Assembly (NCBI GenBank): GCA_039960995.1
Contig: JBDVKF010000047.1
Location: 1 to 64,000, forward strand
Direction: 5' to 3'
Length of the DNA stretch: 64,000 nucleotides
From: JABSSA01 sp039960995
Lineage (GTDB): Bacteria; Pseudomonadota; Alphaproteobacteria; Rhodobacterales; Rhodobacteraceae
In this document: positions 62,056 to 64,000 of the stretch, in pieces
How the letters are laid out: every line of letters begins with the position of its first letter
Numbering within the stretch: position 1 is the stretch's first letter
Notes under the pieces: generated by a model
What the model was told of the DNA's origin: nothing
The model's input: the letters and a program-made list of their open reading frames with translations, nothing else
Database searches by the model: none
Program-made: the position numbers and the translations under genes

Positions 62056-64000
62056 ATGAGTGATTCACGCAAGAAAAAGCGACCTTTGGTTGCCGATCGT
62101 CGGTACACAACGAAAAAAGCGGCAAAACCCGCTCCTAAACGGAAAACGACTCGCAAAAAGACAAAGCGACGCCCAGTCCGGAAGTCGAACATCTTTGTGC
62201 GCGCTTGGCGTTTCCTTTGGAGTTTGGTCTGGGGTGCAACATGGCGCGTTAGCGCGTTCGCGATGGTGTTCTTGGCCTTGGCCGTTGGCTATTTTTGGAC
62301 AACGTTGCCTGCAGTCGATGAACTGTTGGATGGGCGTGCGCGTGGATCGGTGACGTTGCTGGATCGCGACGGGGCCGTTTTTGCATGGCGCGGCGATCAG
62401 TTTGGCGGCGTTGTAACGGCGGAAAACGTTTCAAAGCATCTTAGAAACGCAGTGGTCGCAACTGAAGACAAGAGGTTTTATCGGCATTTCGGTATCAGCC
62501 CTCGTGGCGTAGCAAGCGCTGTTCGGATCAATCTTCGAGAAGGGCGCGGACCGTTACAGGGGCATGGTGGGTCTACTATCACGCAACAAACGGCGAAACT
62601 GCTATGCCTTGGCCGCGAATTTGACCCACAAGAATGGGAAGACGAAGCAGAGTATTTATCGGATTGTCGCCGGGGCTCATTGCAGAGAAAAGCGCATGAA
62701 GCGCTGTATGCTCTGGCCATGGAGGTCAAGTATTCCAAGAACGAAATTCTTTCGATCTATATGAACCGGGCTTATTTTGGTGGCGGTGCGTATGGTGTAG
62801 AAGCAGCCGCGCGGCGGTATTTCGGCAAACCAGCAGCCGAAACAAACGCAGCCGAAGGCGCGATGCTTGCGGGACTTTTGACTGCTCCGTCTGTTCTGTC
62901 TCCTACAGCTAATCTTGAACGGTCTCAGAACCGGGCGGCAACCGTTTTGCGGTTGATGAATGACCAAGGTCACCTGAGCGACGCAGAGCGTGCAGAAGCG
63001 ATGAAAAACCCGGCTAGGTTAAGCCAAGCTGCGGCAGCACGCGCGGGTGGATATTATGCCGATTGGGTCATGTCGTCTGGCCCGGAATTCTTTACGCGGG
63101 ACACAACAGAAGATGTTGTGATCCGAACGACATTTGACCAACGCATTCAAACGGCAGCCGAAGAGGCTGTGCGCGAAGTGTTCGCAAATAAAGTGAGCGA
63201 GGGGTCCAAAGCGCAAACGGCCGTCGTCGTAATGAGCGCAGATGGCGCCGTGCGTGCGATGGTCGGTGGACGCGAAACCAAAGTGGCCGGCGCGTTTAAC
63301 AGAGCCACTCAGGCAAAGCGTCAAACAGGTTCGGCGTTCAAACCGTTTGTTTATGCCACTGCATTGGACTTGGGAAGCTCGCCTTACGATATCGCGGATG
63401 ACGCTCCGTACTGTATAAACATTCCGGGGTCAGGCAAATGGTGTCCAAAGAACTATAATAACAAGTTCGGGGGTCCGGTGTCTCTTGTTTATGCACTTGA
63501 ACAGTCCTTGAATATCCCGGCGGTCAAAGTCAGCGAGAGGGTTGGCCGTGATTTGGTCCGCCAAGTGGCCAGTCAATTTGGGTTAAAAAGCGAACTTGCG
63601 GCCGGACCCGCGCTTGCTTTGGGGGCGTCAGAAAGCACACTGACAACTATGACCGCAGCTTATGCTGGGATCTTGAACGGGGGGTCATCCGTTACACCAT
63701 ATGGCTTAGTGGAACTGCGTTTGCGTGGTGACGACGAATCCCTGATGGACACAAGCGGCGGTATTGGTGAACGGGTCATCAGAAACCAAGCGGCAGGTGA
63801 ATTGATCTGGATGATGGAAAAAGTCGTCAGTCAAGGCACCGGTGCGCGCGCCAAATTTGGTGACCGTCAAATCGCAGGAAAGACCGGAACAACGCAAGCA
63901 GCCCGCGACGCGTGGTTTATCGGCTTCACAGCCGATTACGTTGCTGGTGTTTGGATGGGGTATGACGACAACACCCCGTTAAGGGGGGTAACAGGTGGTG
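62056..64000 (+). CDS. class A penicillin-binding protein (PBP1 type), right end cut
   Basis: A bifunctional peptidoglycan synthase, at least 648 residues here and running past the window. A lysine/arginine-rich cytoplasmic start (MSDSRKKKRPL...) leads a single helix (residues ~66-82). The glycosyltransferase domain has ATEDKRFYRHFG (Glu137) and GGSTITQQ; the transpeptidase domain has TGSAFKP (Ser426, Lys429), SLN at 484-486 and KTGTT near 609. All catalytic motifs are intact. The frame is open to base 64000. Confidence 0.95.
   Translation, partial: MSDSRKKKRPLVADRRYTTKKAAKPAPKRKTTRKKTKRRPVRKSNIFVRAWRFLWSLVWGATWRVSAFAMVFLALAVGYFWTTLPAVDELLDGRARGSVTLLDRDGAVFAWRGDQFGGVVTAENVSKHLRNAVVATEDKRFYRHFGISPRGVASAVRINLREGRGPLQGHGGSTITQQTAKLLCLGREFDPQEWEDEAEYLSDCRRGSLQRKAHEALYALAMEVKYSKNEILSIYMNRAYFGGGAYGVEAAARRYFGKPAAETNAAEGAMLAGLLTAPSVLSPTANLERSQNRAATVLRLMNDQGHLSDAERAEAMKNPARLSQAAAARAGGYYADWVMSSGPEFFTRDTTEDVVIRTTFDQRIQTAAEEAVREVFANKVSEGSKAQTAVVVMSADGAVRAMVGGRETKVAGAFNRATQAKRQTGSAFKPFVYATALDLGSSPYDIADDAPYCINIPGSGKWCPKNYNNKFGGPVSLVYALEQSLNIPAVKVSERVGRDLVRQVASQFGLKSELAAGPALALGASESTLTTMTAAYAGILNGGSSVTPYGLVELRLRGDDESLMDTSGGIGERVIRNQAAGELIWMMEKVVSQGTGARAKFGDRQIAGKTGTTQAARDAWFIGFTADYVAGVWMGYDDNTPLRGVTGG

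Overview
The window reads as the chromosome of a marine alphaproteobacterium of the Rhodobacterales (Roseobacter group). The grounds are the cell-cycle methyltransferase CcrM beside rnhB, several TRAP and polyamine ABC transporters, the dapD/dapE neighbourhood, glnK-amtB, and a flagellar remnant of the rhodobacteral type. Most genes are closely packed, with many 1-4 base stop/start overlaps. This taxonomic call is inference from gene content, not from a marker gene.

Layout. 1-970: an IS6-family element inserted in opposite orientation into an older copy of itself; both transposases are broken. 1085-1894: an AT-rich sulfotransferase, probably imported. 2309-17400: housekeeping genes (serB, GNAT, asparaginase, IalB-like, HemJ/CopD-like, rlmN, LOG-family nucleotidase, dapD, dapE, GNAT, DUF2064, rnr, GST with divergent WYL regulator, MltB). 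17569-30365: a polyamine island with two complete spermidine/putrescine-type ABC transporters on opposite strands, a class III aminotransferase, a GntR regulator and a PuuB-like oxidase. One permease gene (18460-19994) carries an apparent 1-base frameshift near its start. 30399-31564: a decay scar in which an IS3 fragment abuts an internal flgK fragment, itself fused out of frame to the first ~61 codons of motB. 31850-33802: a large secreted protein with four copies of an FSTE...GDLLS...GLDA repeat. 33885-42007: smpB, sseA plus an aminotransferase behind a structured leader, ccrM with three GANTC sites upstream, rnhB, a TetR/membrane protein pair, small secreted proteins, and a membrane protein with a winged-helix-like tail.

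42263-48115 looks like an uptake and catabolism locus for unsaturated uronates: a TRAP transporter, a GntR repressor, an SDR reductase and a KdgF-like cupin. A 13-bp operator (ACTAGTATACCAG) occurs once before dctP and twice between the GntR and SDR genes. 48237-49124 is a second sulfotransferase.

49241-59177 is the most unusual region. One arm has malonyl-CoA synthetase, malonyl-CoA decarboxylase, a GntR regulator and a YciI protein. The opposite arm has an FAH-family hydrolase, a RutE/HadB-like nitroreductase, an OsmC protein, a full TRAP transporter and a hydroxyquinol-1,2-dioxygenase-type intradiol enzyme. The set suggests a ring-cleavage route feeding a C3 acid (malonate or malonic semialdehyde), with no maleylacetate reductase present; I cannot match it to a named pathway. 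59223-64000: an EEP-family phosphatase/nuclease, amtB, glnK, and a class A penicillin-binding protein that runs off the right edge. No rRNA, tRNA, CRISPR array or prophage was seen.
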